Assembly (NCBI GenBank): GCA_028284265.1
Contig: JANQRZ010000019.1
Coordinates: 124,001-188,000 of the forward strand
Reading direction: 5' to 3'
DNA: 64,000 nucleotides
Origin: Rhodothermales bacterium
Lineage (GTDB): Bacteria; Bacteroidota; Rhodothermia; Rhodothermales; JANQRZ01
Both the position numbers and the translations under genes were made by a program. Below are positions 61,061 through 64,000 of this stretch, piece after piece. The notes under the pieces are model-generated. The model had not been told where the DNA came from and ran no database searches. It saw nothing but the letters and a program-made list of their open reading frames with translations. Each line of letters opens with the position of its first letter. The first letter of the stretch is position 1.

Positions 61061-63943
61061 ATGCGTCTCGCCCTCCTTCTCCTCGCCCTACTGCTCGCAC
61101 CTCGCTCCGGGAAGGCGCAGGCCGACCTCTGGCCCGGCACCGGCGCGTGGGCACAGGCCGTGCTCGATACGCTCTCGCTCGAAGCCAAGGTCTCGCAGCT
61201 TTTCGTCACCGACGCGCGCGGCACGGAGGACGGCATGGCCCCGGCAGAGATGGAGCGCTTGCTCGACCGGGTCGGGCCTTTCGGCGCGGGCGGCGTGCTG
61301 TTTTTCTCGGGCGATGACGAGCGGCAGGCGGCGCTCACGCAGACGCTTCAAGACGAAGCGACACTGCCGCTCCTCATCGCGCAGGACATGGAGAACGGCG
61401 TCGGGATGCGGGTCGAGGGAACGACGGCGTTTCCGCCGATGATGGCGCTCGGGGCGGCGGGCGACCCGGACCTCGCCTATGCGATGGGCCAGCACCTCGC
61501 TGACGAAGCCCGCGCGCTCGGCGTCCACATCAACTTCGCCCCCGTCGCCGATGTCAACAACAACCCGTTCAACCCGATCATCAACACCCGATCCTTCGGC
61601 GAGGACCCGCAGGCCGTCGCCGAGATGACGGTCGCCGCCTTCCGGGGAATGCAGGACGGCGGGCTTATCGCCACCGCCAAGCACTTCCCCGGACACGGTG
61701 ACACCGACACCGACTCGCACCACGCCCTCCCTCTCCTCGACTTCCCACGCGCCCGACTCGACTCAACCGAACTCGTCCCGTTCCGCGCCGCTATTGACGC
61801 CGGGGTGCGGATGGTGATGACCGCCCACCTCGCCATCCCGACCCTAGAGCCAGATCCGACGCTCCCCGCTACCCTCTCGCCTCACGTCATCACCGACCTG
61901 CTGCGCGGCGAACTCGGCTTCGAGGGCCTCGTCGTCACCGACGGCCTCGACATGGGCGGCATCACCGATGGCTTCGGGATCGGCGAGTCGGCGGTGCGCG
62001 CCATCGAGGCGGGCGTGGACCTCTTAATCCTGACGAGGGACGAGTATGTGGCGCGGGCGGCACTCATGGCGGCACTCCGCGACGGACGCATCACCGAGGA
62101 GCGCATCGACACCTCCGTGCTCCGCGTGCTCCGGGCAAAAGAGGCACTGAACCTCCCCGACGTTTCTCATGCCACATTCGCACCAGATAGTGAACTCCTG
62201 ACGCAAGGAGAGGCGCTTGCCGAGGAAATTGCTCGCCGCTCTATCACCGTGCTCCGCAACGACCGCGCCCTGCTCCCGCTGCGCGACGACCACTGCCTCC
62301 TCGTGATTTCGATGGCAGACCGAGAGCCAGAAGAGGTCCAGCCCTTCGCGGAGTATTTGGAAGACACCGTCGGTCCCGAGTTTGTCACGCACCGCGTGCT
62401 CCGGCGCGACGCGACCCAAGCTGAGGCCGACCGGCTCTTTGCCCTCGCCGAGCAGCACGACGTGATCGTGGTCCCCGTCTACCAGAGCGTCCGGCGCTGG
62501 AGCCGGGATGGGCTGCCCCCGGTGCAGCGCGACCTCGTGGACCGACTCGTCGAATTTGGCAAAGCCGTCGTACTCGTCGCGTTCGGCAATCCGTACCTCC
62601 CGCTCGACCCTGGATCGAGTCCGGGGCAAGCGCTCAGCCGCCCCCAAGCGGAGGTCGTGGCCTATGACGCCCGCGAGCGCACGCAGCGCGCCGTCGCCGA
62701 CGTGCTCATGGGACGGAGTTTGGCGAGCGGTCGCCTCCCCGTCTCGGTCCCCGGCTTCTACCGGCGTGGCGACGGCCTCACGCAGACGCACGCCGCCTCG
62801 CCGCTCGACTCGGTCGCACTCCGGCAGATCGACCTCGTGATCGCCGAAGCCATCGACGAGCGCGTATTCCCCGGCGCGGTCGTCGGGGTCGGCGTAGGCG
62901 ACCACATCGCGAAGATGCAGAGCTACGGGTGGGCGACCTACGACCTCGACGCGCTACCCGTCTCAGTGTCGTCGGTCTTCGACCTCGCCTCGCTTACGAA
63001 GGTGGTCGGGACGACGCTCGCGGCGATGAAGCTCTACGAGGAGGGTCGGCTCGACCTCGACGCGCCGGTCGCCCGCTACGTCCCGGCGTTCGGGCAGAAT
63101 GGCAAGGGAAACGTCACCATCCGGCAACTCCTCTCCCATTCCGCCGGGCAGCGCGTCTTCCACCCATTCCACACCGAGGGTGTCCGCGACCGCGAGGCCG
63201 TGCTCGACTTCATCTATGCCGACACGCTCCGCTACGTGCCCGGCACCGCGACGCGGTACAGCGACTTTGACATGATCGTCCTCGGCGAGGTCATCGAGAC
63301 GATCACCGGGCAGCCGCTCGACCACTACCTGCGCGAGACGTTCTACGAGCCACTCGGCATGACTGACACTGGCTTCCGTGCGGTCGGCACGGTGGACGAG
63401 CGCGCGCTCCCGACGGAGATCGACTGGGCGTTTCGAGGGCGGGCAATTCAGGGTGAGGTCCACGACGAGACGGCCTCGCTCCTCGGCGGCATCGCGGGCC
63501 ACGCCGGGCTGTTCTCGACGGCTGCCGACCTCGCCCGTCTCGCCCACCTTCTCACGAACGGCGGCGAAGCCTATGGCCAGCGCTTTTTCTCGCAAGCCAC
63601 CATCGACACCTTCACCAAGCGTGCTCGACCCGTCGGCGAGTTTCCGGCGGCACTCGGGTGGCTCGCCATGCGGCCTGCGTCGGAGGGCTATTCGTCCGGC
63701 GGGACGCGCCTCGGACCTCGCGCCTTCGGGCACACCGGGTTCACCGGCACCTCGCTGTGGATCGACCCCGACACCGAGCTGTGGGTGATCCTCCTCACCA
63801 ATCGGACCTGGCCCGAGCGCGGCGAGACCGCGATTGGCCGCGTCCGGGCGACCGTCGCTGACCTTGCGGCAGAAGCGTTGATGCAGCAGGCAGAGGGCAG
63901 CGAGCAGAGGGCATACGAGACATGGCCTCGCGGCTCTCAGTAA
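61061..63943 (+). CDS. GH3 beta-N-acetylhexosaminidase fused to beta-lactamase-fold serine hydrolase
   Basis: 960 aa from ATG at 61061, which starts the signal peptide RLALLLLALLLAPRSGKAQ. Residues ~30-375 are the GH3 barrel: LLIAQDMENGVGMR, HINFAPVADVN, and TAKHFPGHGDTDTDSHHALP (acid/base His208 region, the NagZ signature), then VVTDGLDMGGI with the nucleophilic Asp. A GH3 C-terminal domain follows (about 395-570). From about 600 on is a class C-like serine hydrolase: FDLASLTK (Ser644, Lys647), RYSDFD in place of Tyr-x-Asn, and a late HTGFTG. Likely periplasmic peptidoglycan processing. The last residues are encoded by repeat DNA. Confidence 0.9.
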   Translation: MRLALLLLALLLAPRSGKAQADLWPGTGAWAQAVLDTLSLEAKVSQLFVTDARGTEDGMAPAEMERLLDRVGPFGAGGVLFFSGDDERQAALTQTLQDEATLPLLIAQDMENGVGMRVEGTTAFPPMMALGAAGDPDLAYAMGQHLADEARALGVHINFAPVADVNNNPFNPIINTRSFGEDPQAVAEMTVAAFRGMQDGGLIATAKHFPGHGDTDTDSHHALPLLDFPRARLDSTELVPFRAAIDAGVRMVMTAHLAIPTLEPDPTLPATLSPHVITDLLRGELGFEGLVVTDGLDMGGITDGFGIGESAVRAIEAGVDLLILTRDEYVARAALMAALRDGRITEERIDTSVLRVLRAKEALNLPDVSHATFAPDSELLTQGEALAEEIARRSITVLRNDRALLPLRDDHCLLVISMADREPEEVQPFAEYLEDTVGPEFVTHRVLRRDATQAEADRLFALAEQHDVIVVPVYQSVRRWSRDGLPPVQRDLVDRLVEFGKAVVLVAFGNPYLPLDPGSSPGQALSRPQAEVVAYDARERTQRAVADVLMGRSLASGRLPVSVPGFYRRGDGLTQTHAASPLDSVALRQIDLVIAEAIDERVFPGAVVGVGVGDHIAKMQSYGWATYDLDALPVSVSSVFDLASLTKVVGTTLAAMKLYEEGRLDLDAPVARYVPAFGQNGKGNVTIRQLLSHSAGQRVFHPFHTEGVRDREAVLDFIYADTLRYVPGTATRYSDFDMIVLGEVIETITGQPLDHYLRETFYEPLGMTDTGFRAVGTVDERALPTEIDWAFRGRAIQGEVHDETASLLGGIAGHAGLFSTAADLARLAHLLTNGGEAYGQRFFSQATIDTFTKRARPVGEFPAALGWLAMRPASEGYSSGGTRLGPRAFGHTGFTGTSLWIDPDTELWVILLTNRTWPERGETAIGRVRATVADLAAEALMQQAEGSEQRAYETWPRGSQ
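63883..63911. repeat. GCAG-rich dispersed repeat, copy 3, at the end of the GH3-hydrolase gene
   Basis: CAGCAGGCAGAGGGCAGCGA then GCAGAGGGC; close to the copy at 11967-12000 (GCAGAAGGCAGCGAGCAGC). It encodes the terminal MQQAEGSEQRA residues. Confidence 0.55.
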
Positions 63944-63968
63944 CTTGGGCCGCTTCGCCTACCTTCCC

Positions 63969-64000
63969 ACTCGTCATTCGACACTCGTAACTCGTCGCTC
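63969..64000. repeat. Tandem ACTCGT-type repeat at the window edge
   Basis: Repeated ACTCGT words (ACTCGTCATTCGACACTCGT then AACTCGTCGCTC), continuing beyond the window. No gene is seen in 63944-64000. Confidence 0.5.

Overview
The window reads as high-GC chromosomal DNA of a Rhodothermales-like member of the Bacteroidota (Rhodothermota; a relative of Rhodothermus, Salinibacter or Rubricoccus). The reasons are: secreted proteins ending in type A sorting domains of the type IX secretion kind; a GWxTD-domain protein; DUF3667 and SIMPL proteins; an ATP-dependent PEP carboxykinase; a long asparaginyl-tRNA synthetase; few Shine-Dalgarno sequences, many GTG/TTG starts and several promoter boxes close to the Bacteroidota -7 element TAnnTTTG. 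No rRNA or tRNA gene, CRISPR array, prophage or intact insertion sequence was found.

Layout. 1-6.3 kb: the end of an intradiol dioxygenase-like protein, a short possible zinc-ribbon protein, an SDR-like oxidoreductase, an overlapping minus-strand operon (GbsR-like regulator, YraN nuclease-fold protein, isoaspartyl peptidase), a SAM-hydrolysing DUF62 enzyme, a membrane-anchored protein and a lipoprotein. 6.3-7.3 kb: a lower-GC patch with a 95-aa orphan and a 68-aa protein whose gene overlaps a minimal nucleotidyltransferase. 7.3-16.5 kb, minus strand: acyltransferase, YbjQ protein, sensor kinase, low-GC orphan, PurA, four-helix-bundle protein, STAS protein, SecF, SecD and an exported protein. 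16.6-20.1 kb: glycerol kinase, DUF427, an alpha/beta hydrolase and a cold-shock-like protein. 20.1-24.8 kb: a lysyl-endopeptidase-like secreted protease, an iodotyrosine-deiodinase-like flavoprotein coupled to a guanine-deaminase-like enzyme, and a SIMPL protein. 24.9-29.8 kb: two orphans, AsnS, threonylcarbamoyl-AMP synthase and the GWxTD protein. 30-40.7 kb is central carbon metabolism: PckA, methylglyoxal synthase, the three pyruvate dehydrogenase genes and NADP isocitrate dehydrogenase. They are interleaved with a DUF3667 membrane protein, a metallophosphoesterase and a polyprenol-phosphate sugar transferase.

40.8-54.8 kb is mostly a run of plus-strand, separately terminated extracytoplasmic hydrolase genes: PQQ-type sugar dehydrogenase, M36 fungalysin, a lipoprotein, M43 metalloprotease, M28 lipoprotein peptidase, YpfJ-type metallopeptidase and a beta-lactamase-fold hydrolase with TPRs. 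Three of them (M36, M43, PQQ dehydrogenase) end in a related two-part C-terminal cassette, an Ig-like spacer plus sorting domain, on unrelated catalytic cores. 54.8-64 kb: GlmM-like phosphohexomutase, CtaB, RlmN, a small membrane protein, a HerA-like ATPase, a lipoprotein and a GH3 glycosidase fused to a beta-lactamase-fold domain.

The least explained parts are: the dispersed repeats, including three inverted-repeat elements that all end in GTCAT...ATGAC, two of them at low-GC orphan genes; GCAG-rich repeats flanking the four-helix-bundle gene; paired purine/pyrimidine hairpins after two unrelated genes; the nucleotidyltransferase pair; and the deiodinase-like enzyme, whose active-site residues and spacing match the mammalian thyroid enzyme.
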